Part shown: positions 15,801 through 31,950 of the stretch, piece by piece
How the letters are laid out: each line of letters starts with the position of its first letter
Numbering within the stretch: position 1 is the first letter of the stretch
Assembly: GCA_002189035.1 (NCBI GenBank)
Contig: NEEC01000026.1
Coordinates: forward strand, 1-64,000
Length of the DNA stretch: 64,000 bases
DNA from: Utricularia gibba
Lineage: Eukaryota > Streptophyta > Magnoliopsida > Lamiales > Lentibulariaceae
Direction: 5' to 3'
Position numbers and translations under genes: made by a program
The notes under the pieces: model-generated
The model's database searches: none
Told to the model about the DNA's origin: nothing
The model's input: only the letters and a program-made list of their open reading frames with translations

Positions 15801-18800
15801 AGACATGGTGTATGGGAATGGTGCATCAAGAATCAGAAGTATCATGGCAACTAATTGAATCAATCAACAGCCAAAACATATGGTGTCAAACTTCATCGGA
15901 TATGCGATCAAGATGGAAAAAAGTCACATGTTACATCATGAATTTCGTGGCATCACTTATCCCAACACTATTATACTCCAGGTACGCAAAAATGTTTACT
16001 TTTAACGAATCCAGTGCACGTGTGATTTTTAGGCTGCACCCGAATGGTGATGCGCAATGAAATGACTAGGTCGCACATCCTGGTCCACGAAGCACCTCTT
16101 CCAAAACATGCAGATCCTAACTCTTCATAGCACACCATTGGGAAGCCCGATTCGAGCTCCAAGTAGTATAATTTGGAGTTTCGTTTGTCCGATAACTGTG
16201 GACATATTAAAAACAAACCACAACGAAAAGTGTCTTACGTGTCCTTCCTTGGTGGCTGCGTTTAATATTGTGCTTCTCGTTCTCGAAATTGATGCAAACA
16301 AGATACACGGCAAAAGAATCAAATAGCCACTAGAGACATGGTGTATGGGAATGGTGCATCAAGAATCAGAAGTATCATGCAACTAATTGAATCAATCAAC
16401 AGCCAAAACATATGGTGTCAAACTTCATCGGATATGCGATCAAGATGGAAAAAAGTCACATGTTACATCATGAATTTCGTGGCATCACTTATCCCAACAC
16501 TATTATACTCCAGGTACGCAAAATGTTTACTTTTAACGAATCCAGTGCACGTGTGATTTTTAGGCTGCACCCCGAATGGTGATGCGCAATGAAATGACTA
16601 TGTCGCACATCCTGGTCCACGAAGCACCTCTTCCAAAACATGCAGATCCTAACTCTTCATAGCACACCATTGGGAAGCCCGATTCGAGCTCCAAGTAGTA
16701 TAATTTGGAGTTTCGTTTGTCCGATAACTGTGGACATATTAAAAACAAACCACAACGAAAAGTGTCTTACGTGTCCTTCCTTGGTGGCTGCGTTTAATAT
16801 TGTGCTTCTCGTTCTCGAAATTGATGCAAACAAGATACACGGCAAAAGAATCAAATAGCCACTAGAGACATGGTGTATGGGAATGGTGCATCAAGAATCA
16901 GAAGTATCATGGCAACTAATTGAATCAATCAACAGCCAAAACATATGGTGTCAAACTTCATCGGATATGCGATCAAGATGGAAAAAAGTCACATGTTACA
17001 TCATGAATTTCGTGGCATCACTTATCCCAACACTATTATACTCAGGTACGCAAAAATGTTTATTTTTAACGAATCCAGTGCACGTGTGATTTTTAGGCTG
17101 CACCCCGAATGGTGATGCGCAATGAAATGACTAGGTCGCACATCCTGGTCCACGAAGCACCTCTTCCAAAACATGCAGATCCTAACTCTTCATAGCACAC
17201 CATTGGGAAGCCCGATTCGAGCTCCAAGTAGTATAATTTGGAGTTTCGTTTGTCCGATAACTGTGGACATATTAAAAACAAACCACAACGAAAAGTGTCT
17301 TACGTGTCCTTCCTTGGTGGCTGCGTTTAATATTGTGCTTCTCGTTCTCGAAATTGATGCAAACAAGATACACGGCAAAAGAATCAAATAGCCACTAGAG
17401 ACATGGTGTATGGGAATGGTGCATCAAGAATCAGAAGTATCATGGCAACTAATTGAATCAATCAACAGCCAAAACATATGGTGTCAAACTTCATCGGATA
17501 TGCGATCAAGATGGAAAAAAGTCACATGTTACATCATGAATTTCGTGGCATCACTTATCCCAACACTATTATACTCCAGGTACGCAAAAATCGAATCCAG
17601 TGCACGTGTGATTTTTAGGCTGCACCCCGAATGGTGATGCGCAATGAAATGACTAGTCGCACATCCTGGTCCACGAAGCACCTCTTCCAAAACATGCAGA
17701 TCCTAACTCTTCATAGCACACCATTGGGAAGCCCGATTCGAGCTCCAAGTAGTATAATTTGGAGTTTCGTTTGTCCGATAACTGTGGACATATTAAAAAC
17801 AAACCACAACGAAAAGTGTCTTACGTGTCCTTCCTTGGTGGCTGCGTTTAATATTGTGCTTCTCGTTCTCGAAATTGATGCAAACAAGATACACGGCAAA
17901 AGAATCAAATAGCCACTAGAGACATGTGTATGGGAATGGTGCATCAAGAATCAGAAGTATCATGGCAACTAATTGAATCAATCAACAGCCAAAACATATG
18001 GTGTCAAACTTCATCGGATATGCGATCAAGATGGAAAAAAGTCACATGTTACATCATGAATTTCGTGGCATCACTTATCCCAACACTATTATACTCAGGT
18101 ATGCAAAATATTTATTTTTAACAATCCAGTGCACGTGTGATTTTTAGGCTGCACCCCGAATGGTGATGCGCAATGAAATGACTAGTCGCACATCCTGGTC
18201 CACGAAGCACCTCTTCCAAAACATGCAGATCCTAACTCTTCATAGCACACCATTGGGAAGCCCGATTCGAGCTCCAAGTAGTATAATTTGGAGTTTCGTT
18301 TGTCCGATAACTGTGGACATATTAAAAACAAACCACAACGAAAAGTGTCTTACGTGTCCTTCCTTGGTGGCTGCGTTTAATATTGTGCTTCTCGTTCTCG
18401 AAATTGATGCAAACAAGATACACGGCAAAAGAATCAAATAGCCACTAGAGACATGGTGTATGGGAATGGTGCATCAAGAATCAGAAGTATCATGGCAACT
18501 AATTGAATCAATCAACAGCCAAAACATATGGTGTCAAACTTCATCGGATATGCGATCAAGATGGAAAAAAGTCACATGTTACATCATGAATTTCGTGGCA
18601 TCACTTATCCCAACACTATTATACTCCAGGTACGCAAAAATGTTTACTTTTAACGAATCCAGTGCACGTGTGATTTTTAGGCTGCACCCCGAATGGTGAT
18701 GCGCAATGAAATGACTAGGTCGCACATCCTGGTCCACGAAGCACCTCTTCCAAAACATGCAGATCCTAACTCTTCATAGCACACCATTGGGAAGCCCGAT

Positions 18801-21800
18801 TCGAGCTCCAAGTAGTATAATTTGGAGTTTCGTTTGTCCGATAACTGTGGACATATTAAAAACAAACCACAACGAAAAGTGTCTTACGTGTCCTTCCTTG
18901 GTGGCTGCGTTTAATATTGTGCTTCTCGTTCTCGAAATTGATGCAAACAAGATACACGGCAAAAGAATCAAATAGCCACTAGAGACATGGTGTATGGGAA
19001 TGGTGCATCAAGAATCAGAAGTATCATGGCAACTAATTGAATCAATCAACAGCCAAAACATATGGTGTCAAACTTCATCGGATATGCGATCAAGATGGAA
19101 AAAAGTCACATGTTACATCATGAATTTCGTGGCATCACTTATCCCAACACTATTATACTCAGGTACGCTATTTACTTTTAACGAATCCAGTGCACGTGTG
19201 ATTTTTAGGCTGCACCCCGAATGGTGATGCGCAATGAAATGACTAGGTCGCACATCCTGGTCCACGAAGCACCTCTTCCAAAACATGCAGATCCTAACTC
19301 TTCATAGCACACCATTGGGAAGCCCGATTCGAGCTCCAAGTAGTATAATTTGGAGTTTCGTTTGTCCGATAACTGTGGACATATTAAAAACAAACCACAA
19401 CGAAAAGTGTCTTACGTGTCCTTCCTTGGTGGCTGCGTTTAATATTGTGCTTCTCGTTCTCGAAATTGATGCAAATGATACACGGCAAAAGAATCAAATA
19501 GCCACTAGAGACATGGTGTATGGGAATGGTGCATCAAGAATCAGAAGTATCATGGCAACTAATTGAATCAATCAACAGCCAAAACATATGGTGTCAAACT
19601 TCATCGGATATGCGATCAAGATGGAAAAAAGTCACATGTTACATCATGAATTTCGTGGCATCACTTATCCCAACACTATTATACTCAGGTACGCAAAAAT
19701 GTTTACTTTTAACGAATCCAGTGCACGTGTGATTTTTAGGCTGCACCCCGAATGGTGATGCGCAATGAAATGACTAGGTCGCACATCCTGGTCCACGAAG
19801 CACCTCTTCCAAAACATGCAGATCCTAACTCTTCATAGCACACCATTGGGAAGCCCGATTCGAGCTCCAAGTAGTATAATTTGGAGTTTCGTTTGTCCGA
19901 TAACTGTGGACATATTAAAAACAAACCACAACGAAAAGTGTCTTACGTGTCCTTCCTTGGTGGCTGCGTTTAATATTGTGCTTCTCGTTCTCGAAATTGA
20001 TGCAAAGATACACGGCAAAAGAATCAAATAGCCACTAGAGACATGGTGTATGGGAATGGTGCATCAAGAATCAGAAGTATCATGGCAACTAATTGAATCA
20101 ATCAACAGCCAAAACATATGGTGTCAAACTTCATCGGATATGCGATCAAGATGGAAAAAAGTCACATGTTACATCATGAATTTCGTGGCATCACTTATCC
20201 CAACACTTTATACTCAGGTACGCAAAAATATTTACTTTTAACAAATCCAGTGCACGTGTGATTTTTAGGCTGCACCCCGAATGGTGATGCGCAATGAAAT
20301 GACTAGGTCGCACATCCTGGTCCACGAAGCACCTCTTCCAAAACATGCAGATCCTAACTCTTCATAGCACACCATTGGGAAGCCCGATTCGAGCTCCAAG
20401 TAGTATAATTTGGAGTTTCGTTTGTCCGATAACTGTGGACATATTAAAAACAAACCACAACGAAAAGTGTCTTACGTGTCCTTCCTTGGTGGCTGCGTTT
20501 AATATTGTGCTTCTCGTTCTCGAAATTGATGCAAACAAGATACACGGCAAAAGAATCAAATAGCCACTAGAGACATGGTGTATGGGAATGGTGCATCAAG
20601 AATCAGAAGTATCATGGCAACTAATTGAATCAATCAACAGCCAAAACATATGGTGTCAAACTTCATCGGATATGCGATCAAGATGGAAAAAAGTCACATG
20701 TTACATCATGAATTTCGTGGCATCACTTATCCCAACACTATTATACTCAGGTACGCAAAAATTTTTTTTAACGAATCCAGTGCACGTGTGATTTTTAGGC
20801 TGCACCCCGAATGGTGATGCGCAATGAAATGACTAGTCGCACATCCTGGTCCACGAAGCACCTCTTCCAAAACATGCAGATCCTAACTCTTCATAGCACA
20901 CCATTGGGAAGCCCGATTCGAGCTCCAAGTAGTATAATTTGGAGTTTCGTTTGTCCGATAACTGTGGACATATTAAAAACAAACCACAACGAAAAGTGTC
21001 TTACGTGTCCTTCCTTGGTGGCTGCGTTTAATATTGTGCTTCTCGTTCTCGAAATTGATGCAAAGATACACGGCAAAAGAATCAAATAGCCACTAGAGAC
21101 ATGGTGTATGGGAATGGTGCATCAAGAATCAGAAGTATCATGGCAACTAATTGAATCAATCAACAGCCAAAACATATGGTGTCAAACTTCATCGGATATG
21201 CGATCAAGATGGAAAAAAGTCACATGTTACATCATGAATTTCGTGGCATCACTTATCCCAACACTATTATACTCAGGTACGCAAAAATGTTTACTTTTAA
21301 CGAATCCAGTGCACGTGTGATTTTTAGGCTGCACCCCGAATGGTGATGCGCAATGAAATGACTAGTCGCACATCCTGGTCCACGAAGCACCTCTTCCAAA
21401 ACATGCAGATCCTAACTCTTCATAGCACACCATTGGGAAGCCCGATTCGAGCTCCAAGTAGTATAATTTGGAGTTTCGTTTGTCCGATAACTGTGGACAT
21501 ATTAAAAACAAACCACAACGAAAAGTGTCTTACGTGTCCTTCCTTGGTGGCTGCGTTTAATATTGTGCTTCTCGTTCTCGAAATTGATGCAAAAGATACA
21601 CGGCAAAAGAATCAAATAGCCACTAGAGACATGGTGTATGGGAATGGTGCATCAAGAATCAGAAGTATCATGCAACTAATTGAATCAATCAACAGCCAAA
21701 ACATATGGTGTCAAACTTCATCGGATATGCGATCAAGATGGAAAAAAGTCACATGTTACATCATGAATTTCGTGGCATCACTTATCCCAACACTATTATA

Positions 21801-24800
21801 CTCCAGGTACGCAAAAATGTTTACTTTTAACGAATCCAGTGCACGTGTGATTTTTAGGCTGCACCCCGAATGGTGATGCGCAATGAAATGACTAGGTCGC
21901 ACATCCTGGTCCACGAAGCACCTCTTCCAAAACATGCAGATCCTAACTCTTCATAGCACACCATTGGGAAGCCCGATTCGAGCTCCAAGTAGTATAATTT
22001 GGAGTTTCGTTTGTCCGATAACTGTGGACATATTAAAAACAAACCACAACGAAAAGTGTCTTACGTGTCCTTCCTTGGTGGCTGCGTTTAATATTGTGCT
22101 TCTCGTTCTCGAAATTGATGCAAACAAGATACACGGCAAAAGAATCAAATAGCCACTAGAGACATGGTGTATGGGAATGGTGCATCAAGAATCAGAAGTA
22201 TCATGGCAACTAATTGAATCAATCAACAGCCAAAACATATGGTGTCAAACTTCATCGGATATGCGATCAAGATGGAAAAAAGTCACATGTTACATCATGA
22301 ATTTCGTGGCATCACTTATCCCAACACTATTATACTCCAGGTACGCAAAAATGTTTACTTTTAACGAATCCAGTGCACGTGTGATTTTTAGGCTGCACCC
22401 CGAATGGTGATGCGCAATGAAATGACTAGGTCGCACATCCTGGTCCACGAAGCACCTCTTCCAAAACATGCAGATCCTAACTCTTCATAGCACACCATTG
22501 GGAAGCCCGATTCGAGCTCCAAGTAGTATAATTTGGAGTTTCGTTTGTCCGATAACTGTGGACATATTAAAAACAAACCACAACGAAAAGTGTCTTACGT
22601 GTCCTTCCTTGGTGGCTGCGTTTAATATTGTGCTTCTCGTTCTCGAAATTGATGCAAAAGATACACGGCAAAAGAATCAAATAGCCACTAGAGACATGGT
22701 GTATGGGAATGGTGCATCAAGAATCAGAAGTATCATAGCAACTAATTGAATCAATCAACAGCCAAAACATATGGTGTCAAACTTCATCGGATATGCGATC
22801 AAGATGGAAAAAAGTCACATGTTACATCATGAATTTCGTGGCATCACTTATCCCAACACTATTATACTCAGGTACGCAAAAATGTTTACTTTTAACGAAT
22901 CCAGTGCACGTGTGATTTTTAGGCTGCACCCCGAATGGTGATGCGCAATGAAATGACTAGGTCGCACATCCTGGTCCACGAAGCACCTCTTCCAAAACAT
23001 GCAGATCCTAACTCTTCATAGCACACCATTGGGAAGCCCGATTCGAGCTCCAAGTAGTATAATTTGGAGTTTCGTTTGTCCGATAACTGTGGACATATTA
23101 AAAACAAACCACAACGAAAAGTGTCTTACGTGTCCTTCCTTGGTGGCTGCGTTTAATATTGTGCTTCTCGTTCTCGAAATTGATGCAAACAAGATACACG
23201 GCAAAAGAATCAAATAGCCACTAGAGACATGGTGTATGGGAATGGTGCATCAAGAATCAGAAGTATCATGGCAACTAATTGAATCAATCAACAGCCAAAA
23301 CATATGGTGTCAAACTTCATCGGATATGCGATCAAGATGGAAAAAAGTCACATGTTACATCATGAATTTCGTGGCATCACTTATCCCAACACTATTTATA
23401 CTCAGGTACGCAAAATGTTTACTTTTAACGAATCCAGTGCACGTGTGATTTTTAGGCTGCACCCCGAATGGTGATGCGCAATGAAATGACTAGTCGCACA
23501 TCCTGGTCCACGAAGCACCTCTTCCAAAACATGCAGATCCTAACTCTTCATAGCACACCATTGGGAAGCCCGATTCGAGCTCCAAGTAGTATAATTTGGA
23601 GTTTCGTTTGTCCGATAACTGTGGACATATTAAAAACAAACCACAACGAAAAGTGTCTTACGTGTCCTTCCTTGGTGGCTGCGTTTAATATTGTGCTTCT
23701 CGTTCTCGAAATTGATGCAAACAAGATACACGGCAAAAGAATCAAATAGCCACTAGAGACATGGTGTATGGGAATGGTGCATCAAGAATCAGAAGTATCA
23801 TGGCAACTAATTGAATCAATCAACAGCCAAAACATATGGTGTCAAACTTCATCGGATATGCGATCAAGATGGAAAAAAGTCACATGTTACATCATGAATT
23901 TCGTGGCATCACTTATCCCAACACTATTATACTCCAGGTACGCAAAAATGTTTACTTTTAACGAATCCAGTGCACGTGTGATTTTTAGGCTGCACCCCGA
24001 ATGGTGATGCGCAATGAAATGACTAGGTCGCACATCCTGGTCCACGAAGCACCTCTTCCAAAACATGCAGATCCTAACTCTTCATAGCACACCATTGGGA
24101 AGCCCGATTCGAGCTCCAAGTAGTATAATTTGGAGTTTCGTTTGTCCGATAACTGTGGACATATTAAAAACAAACCACAACGAAAAGTGTCTTACGTGTC
24201 CTTCCTTGGTGGCTGCGTTTAATATTGTGCTTCTCGTTCTCGAAATTGATGCAAAAGATACACGGCAAAAGAATCAAATAGCCACTAGAGACATGGTGTA
24301 TGGGAATGGTGCATCAAGAATCAGAAGTATCATGGCAACTAATTGAATCAATCAACAGCCAAAACATATGGTGTCAAACTTCATCGGATATGCGATCAAG
24401 ATGGAAAAAAGTCACATGTTACATCATGAATTTCGTGGCATCACTTATCCCAACACTTTATACTCCAGGTACGCAAAAATGTTTACTTTTAACGAATCCA
24501 GTGCACGTGTGATTTTTAGGCTGCACCCCGAATGGTGATGCGCAATGAAATGACTAGTCGCACATCCTGGTCCACGAAGCACCTCTTCCAAAACATGCAG
24601 ATCCTAACTCTTCATAGCACACCATTGGGAAGCCCGATTCGAGCTCCAAGTAGTATAATTTGGAGTTTCGTTTGTCCGATAACTGTGGACATATTAAAAA
24701 CAAACCACAACGAAAAGTGTCTTACGTGTCCTTCCTTGGTGGCTGCGTTTAATATTGTGCTTCTCGTTCTCGAAATTGATGCAAAAGATACACGGCAAAA

Positions 24801-27509
24801 GAATCAAATAGCCACTAGAGACATGGTGTATGGGAATGGTGCATCAAGAATCAGAAGTATCATAGCAACTAATTGAATCAATCAACAGCCAAAACATATG
24901 GTGTCAAACTTCATCGGATATGCGATCAAGATGGAAAAAAGTCACATGTTACATCATGAATTTCGTGGCATCACTTATCCCAACACTATTATACTCCAGG
25001 TACGCAAAAATGTTTACTTTTAACGAATCCAGTGCACGTGTGATTTTTAGGCTGCACCCCGAATGGTGATGCGCAATGAAATGACTAGGTCGCACATCCT
25101 GGTCCACGAAGCACCTCTTCCAAAACATGCAGATCCTAACTCTTCATAGCACACCATTGGGAAGCCCGATTCGAGCTCCAAGTAGTATAATTTGGAGTTT
25201 CGTTTGTCCGATAACTGTGGACATATTAAAAACAAACCACAACGAAAAGTGTCTTACGTGTCCTTCCTTGGTGGCTGCGTTTAATATTGTGCTTCTCGTT
25301 CTCGAAATTGATGCAAATGGGATACACGGCAAAAGAATCAAATAGCCACTAGAGACATGGTGTATGGGAATGGTGCATCAAGAATCAGAAGTATCATAGC
25401 AACTAATTGCATCAATCAACAGCCAAAACATATGGTGTCAAACTTCATCGGATATGCGATCAAGATGGAAAAAAGTCACATGTTACATCATGAATTTCGT
25501 GGCATCACTTATCCCAACACTGTTGTATACTCAGGTACGCGTAAAATTTATTTTTAACAAATCCAGTGCACGTGTGATTTTTAGGCTGCACCCCGAATGG
25601 TGATGCGCAATGAAATGACTAGGTCGCACATCCTGGTCCACGAAGCACCTCTTCCAAAACATGCAGATCCTAACTCTTCATAGCACACCATTGGGAAGCC
25701 CGATTCGAGCTCCAAGTAGTATAATTTGGAGTTTCGTTTGTCCGATAACTGTGGACATATTAAAAACAAACCACAACGAAAAGTGTCTTACGTGTCCTTC
25801 CTTGGTGGCTGCGTTTAATATTGTGCTTCTCGTTCTCGAAATTGATGCAAGCAAGATACACGGCAAAAGAATCAAATAGCCACTAGAGACATGGTGTATG
25901 GGAATGGTGCATCAAGAATCAGAAGTATCATGCAACTAATTGAATCAATCAACAGCCAAAACATATGGTGTCAAACTTCATCGGATATGCGATCAAGATG
26001 GAAAAAAGTCACATGTTACATCATGAATTTCGTGGCATCACTTATCCCAACACTATTATACTCCAGGTACGCAAAAATGTTTACTTTTAACGAATCCAGT
26101 GCACGTGTGATTTTTAGGCTGCACCCCGAATGGTGATGCGCAATGAAATGACTAGTCGCACATCCTGGTCCACGAAGCACCTCTTCCAAAACATGCAGAT
26201 CCTAACTCTTCATAGCACACCATTGGGAAGCCCGATTCGAGCTCCAAGTAGTATAATTTGGAGTTTCGTTTGTCCGATAACTGTGGACATATTAAAAACA
26301 AACCACAACGAAAAGTGTCTTACGTGTCCTTCCTTGGTGGCTGCGTTTAATATTGTGCTTCTCGTTCTCGAAATTGATGCAAAGATACACGGCAAAAGAA
26401 TCAAATAGCCACTAGAGACATGGTGTATGGGAATGGTGCATCAAGAATCAGAAGTATCATGGCAACTAATTGAATCAATCAACAGCCAAAACATATGGTG
26501 TCAAACTTCATCGGATATGCGATCAAGATGGAAAAAAGTCACATGTTACATCATGAATTTCGTGGCATCACTTATCCCAACACTATTATACTCAGGTACG
26601 CAAATATTTACTTTTAACGAATCCAGTGCACGTGTGATTTTTAGGCTGCACCCCGAATGGTGATGCGCAATGAAATGACTAGGTCGCACATCCTGGTCCA
26701 CGAAGCACCTCTTCCAAAACATGCAGATCCTAACTCTTCATAGCACACCATTGGGAAGCCCGATTCGAGCTCCAAGTAGTATAATTTGGAGTTTCGTTTG
26801 TCCGATAACTGTGGACATATTAAAAACAAACCACAACGAAAAGTGTCTTACGTGTCCTTCCTTGGTGGCTGCGTTTAATATTGTGCTTCTCGTTCTCGAA
26901 ATTGATGCAAACAAGATACACGGCAAAAGAATCAAATAGCCACTAGAGACATGGTGTATGGGAATGGTGCATCAAGAATCAGAAGTATCATGGCAACTAA
27001 TTGAATCAATCAACAGCCAAAACATATGGTGTCAAACTTCATCGGATATGCGATCAAGATGGAAAAAAGTCACATGTTACATCATGAATTTCGTGGCATC
27101 ACTTATCCCAACACTATTATACTCCAGGTACGCAAAAATGTTTACTTTTAACGAATCCAGTGCACGTGTGATTTTTAGGCTGCACCCCGAATGGTGATGC
27201 GCAATGAAATGACTAGGTCGCACATCCTGGTCCACGAAGCACCTCTTCCAAAACATGCAGATCCTAACTCTTCATAGCACACCATTGGGAAGCCCGATTC
27301 GAGCTCCAAGTAGTATAATTTGGAGTTTCGTTTGTCCGATAACTGTGGACATATTAAAAACAAACCACAACGAAAAGTGTCTTACGTGTCCTTCCTTGGT
27401 GGCTGCGTTTAATATTGTGCTTCTCGTTCTCGAAATTGATGCAAAAGATACACGGCAAAAGAATCAAATAGCCACTAGAGACATGGTGTAAGGGAATGGT
27501 GCATCAAGA

Positions 27510-28260
27510 ATCAGAAGTATCATGCAACTAATTGTCAATCAACAGCCAAAACATATGGTGTCAAACTTCATCGGATATGCGATCAAGATGGAAAAAAGTC
27601 ACATGTTACATCATGAATTTCGTGGCATCACTTAGATACTCAGGTATCAACAGTGCACGTGTGATTTTTAGGCTGCACCCCGAATGGTGATGCGCAATGA
27701 AATGACTAGTCGCACATCCTGGTCCACGAAGCACCTCTTCCAAAACATGCAGATCCTAACTCTTCATAGCACACCATTGGGAAGCCCGATTCGAGCTCCA
27801 AGTAGTATAATTTGGAGTTTCATAACTGTGGACATATTAAAAACAAACCACAACGGTGTCTTACGTGTCCTTCCTTGGTGGCTGCGTTTAATATTGTGCT
27901 TCTCGTTCTCGAAATTGATGCAAACAAGATACACGGCAAAAGAATCAAATAGCCACTAGAGACATGGTGTAAATGGTGCATCAAGAATCAGAAGTATCAT
28001 CAACTAATTGATCAATCAACAACACTTCATTATAGGCACGCAAAAATGTTTACTTGAACCAGTGCACGTGTGATTTTTAGGCTGCACCCCGAATGGTGAT
28101 GCGCAATGAAATGACTAGGTCGCACATCCTGGTCCACGAAGCACCTCTTCCAAAACATGCAGATCCTAACTCTTCATAGCACACCATTGGGAAGCCCGAT
28201 TCGAGCTCCAAGTAGTATAATTTGGAGTTCGAGCTCCAAGTAGTATAATTTGGAGTTTCG
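27510..28260. repeat. Cluster of rearranged satellite monomers
   Basis: Several deletions fall together: the linker is shortened at 27630-27655, nine bases are lost after GGAGTTTC near 27822, and about 120 bp are missing near 28010-28060. An exact 28-bp direct duplication lies at 28200-28227 and 28228-28255. The duplicated block contains the monomer's short dyad (CTCCAA / TTGGAG). Confidence 0.85.
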
Positions 28261-31200
28261 TTTGTCGATAACTGTGGACATATTAAAAACAAACCACAAC
28301 GAAAAGTGTCTTACGTGTCCTTCCTTGGTGGCTGCGTTTAATATTGTGCTTCTCGTTCTCGAAATTGATGCAAACAAGATACACGGCAAAAGAATCAAAT
28401 AGCCACTAGAGACATGGTGTATGGGAATGGTGCATCAAGAATCAGAAGTATCATGGCAACTAATTGAATCAATCAACAGCCAAAACATATGGTGTCAAAC
28501 TTCATCGGATATGCGATCAAGATGGAAAAAAGTCACATGTTACATCATGAATTTCGTGGCATCACTTATCCCAACACTATTATACTCCAGGTACGCAAAA
28601 ATGTTTACTTTTAACGAATCCAGTGCACGTGTGATTTTTAGGCTGCACCCCGAATGGTGATGCGCAATGAAATGACTAGGTCGCACATCCTGGTCCACGA
28701 AGCACCTCTTCCAAAACATGCAGATCCTAACTCTTCATAGCACACCATTGGGAAGCCCGATTCGAGCTCCAAGTAGTATAATTTGGAGTTTCGTTTGTCC
28801 GATAACTGTGGACATATTAAAAACAAACCACAACGAAAAGTGTCTTACGTGTCCTTCCTTGGTGGCTGCGTTTAATATTGTGCTTCTCGTTCTCGAAATT
28901 GATGCAAACAAGATACACGGAAAAAGAATCAAATAGCCACTAGAGACATGGTGTATGGGAATGGTGCATCAAGAATCAGAAGTATCATGCAACTAATTGA
29001 ATCAATCAACAGCCAAAACATATGGTGTCAAACTTCATCGGATATGCGATCAAGATGGAAAAAAGTCACATGTTACATCATGAATTTCGTGGCATCACTT
29101 ATCCCAACACTATTATACTCCAGGTACGCAAAAATGTTTACTTTTAACGAATCCAGTGCACGTGTGATTTTTAGGCTGCACCCCGAATGGTGATGCGCAA
29201 TGAAATGACTAGGTCGCACATCCTGGTCCACGAAGCACCTCTTCCAAAACATGCAGATCCTAACTCTTCATAGCACACCATTGGGAAGCCCGATTCGAGC
29301 TCCAAGTAGTATAATTTGGAGTTTCGTTTGTCCGATAACTGTGGACATATTAAAAACAAACCACAACGAAAAGTGTCTTACGTGTCCTTCCTTGGTGGCT
29401 GCGTTTAATATTGTGCTTCTCGTTCTCGAAATTGATGCAACAAGATACACGGCAAAAGAATCAAATAGCCACTAGAGACATGGTGTATGGGAATGGTGCA
29501 TCAAGAATCAGAAGTATCATAGCAACTAATTGAATCAATCAACAGCCAAAACATATGGTGTCAAACTTCATCGGATATGCGATCAAGATGGAAAAAAGTC
29601 ACATGTTACATCATGAATTTCGTGGCATCACTTATCCCAACACTATTATACTCAGGTACGCAAAATGTTTACTTTTAACGAATCCAGTGCACGTGTGATT
29701 TTTAGGCTGCACCCCGAATGGTGATGCGCAATGAAATGACTAGGTCGCACATCCTGGTCCACGAAGCACCTCTTCCAAAACATGCAGATCCTAACTCTTC
29801 ATAGCACACCATTGGGAAGCCCGATTCGAGCTCCAAGTAGTATAATTTGGAGTTTCGTTTGTCCGATAACTGTGGACATATTAAAAACAAACCACAACGA
29901 AAAGTGTCTTACGTGTCCTTCCTTGGTGGCTGCGTTTAATATTGTGCTTCTCGTTCTCGAAATTGATGCAAACAAGATACACGGCAAAAGAATCAAATAG
30001 CCACTAGAGACATGGTGTATGGGAATGGTGCATCAAGAATCAGAAGTATCATGGCAACTAATTGAATCAATCAACAGCCAAAACATATGGTGTCAAACTT
30101 CATCGGATATGCGATCAAGATGGAAAAAAGTCACATGTTACATCATGAATTTCGTGGCATCACTTATCCCAACACTATTATACTCCAGGTACGCAAAAAT
30201 GTTTACTTTTAACGAATCCAGTGCACGTGTGATTTTTAGGCTGCACCCCGAATGGTGATGCGCAATGAAATGACTAGGTCGCACATCCTGGTCCACGAAG
30301 CACCTCTTCCAAAACATGCAGATCCTAACTCTTCATAGCACACCATTGGGAAGCCCGATTCGAGCTCCAAGTAGTATAATTTGGAGTTTCGTTTGTCCGA
30401 TAACTGTGGACATATTAAAAACAAACCACAACGAAAAGTGTCTTACGTGTCCTTCCTTGGTGGCTGCGTTTAATATTGTGCTTCTCGTTCTCGAAATTGA
30501 TGCAAAAGATACACGGCAAAAGAATCAAATAGCCACTAGAGACATGGTGTATGGGAATGGTGCATCAAGAATCAGAAGTATCATGCAACTAATTGAATCA
30601 ATCAACAGCCAAAACATATGGTGTCAAACTTCATCGGATATGCGATCAAGATGGAAAAAAGTCACATGTTACATCATGAATTTCGTGGCATCACTTATCC
30701 CAACACTATTATACTCAGGTACGCAAAAATGTTTACTTTTAACGAATCCAGTGCACGTGTGATTTTTAGGCTGCACCCCGAATGGTGATGCGCAATGAAA
30801 TGACTAGGTCGCACATCCTGGTCCACGAAGCACCTCTTCCAAAACATGCAGATCCTAACTCTTCATAGCACACCATTGGGAAGCCCGATTCGAGCTCCAA
30901 GTAGTATAATTTGGAGTTTCGTTTGTCCGATAACTGTGGACATATTAAAAACAAACCACAACGAAAAGTGTCTTACGTGTCCTTCCTTGGTGGCTGCGTT
31001 TAATATTGTGCTTCTCGTTCTCGAAATTGATGCAAAAGATACACGGAAAAAGAATCAAATAGCCACTAGAGACATGGTGTATGGGAATGGTGCATCAAGA
31101 ATCAGAAGTATCATGGCAACTAATTGCATCAATCAACAGCCAAAACATATGGTGTCAAACTTCATCGGATATGCGATCAAGATGGAAAAAAGTCACATGT

Positions 31201-31950
31201 TACATCATGAATTTCGTGGCATCACTTATCCCAACACTATTATACTCCAGGTACGCAAAAATGTTTACTTTTAACGAATCCAGTGCACGTGTGATTTTTA
31301 GGCTGCACCCCGAATGGTGATGCGCAATGAAATGACTAGGTCGCACATCCTGGTCCACGAAGCACCTCTTCCAAAACATGCAGATCCTAACTCTTCATAG
31401 CACACCATTGGGAAGCCCGATTCGAGCTCCAAGTAGTATAATTTGGAGTTTCGTTTGTCCGATAACTGTGGACATATTAAAAACAAACCACAACGAAAAG
31501 TGTCTTACGTGTCCTTCCTTGGTGGCTGCGTTTAATATTGTGCTTCTCGTTCTCGAAATTGATGCAAAGATACACGGCAAAAGAATCAAATAGCCACTAG
31601 AGACATGGTGTAAGGGAATGGTGCATCAAGAATCAGAAGTATCATAGCAACTAATTGCATCAATCAACAGCCAAAACATATGGTGTCAAACTTCATCGGA
31701 TATGCGATCAAGATGGAAAAAAGTCACATGTTACATCATGAATTTCGTGGCATCACTTATCCCAACACTATTATACTCCAGGTACGCAAAAATGTTTACT
31801 TTTAACGAATCCAGTGCACGTGTGATTTTTAGGCTGCACCCCGAATGGTGATGCGCAATGAAATGACTAGTCGCACATCCTGGTCCACGAAGCACCTCTT
31901 CCAAAACATGCAGATCCTAACTCTTCATAGCACACCATTGGGAAGCCCGA

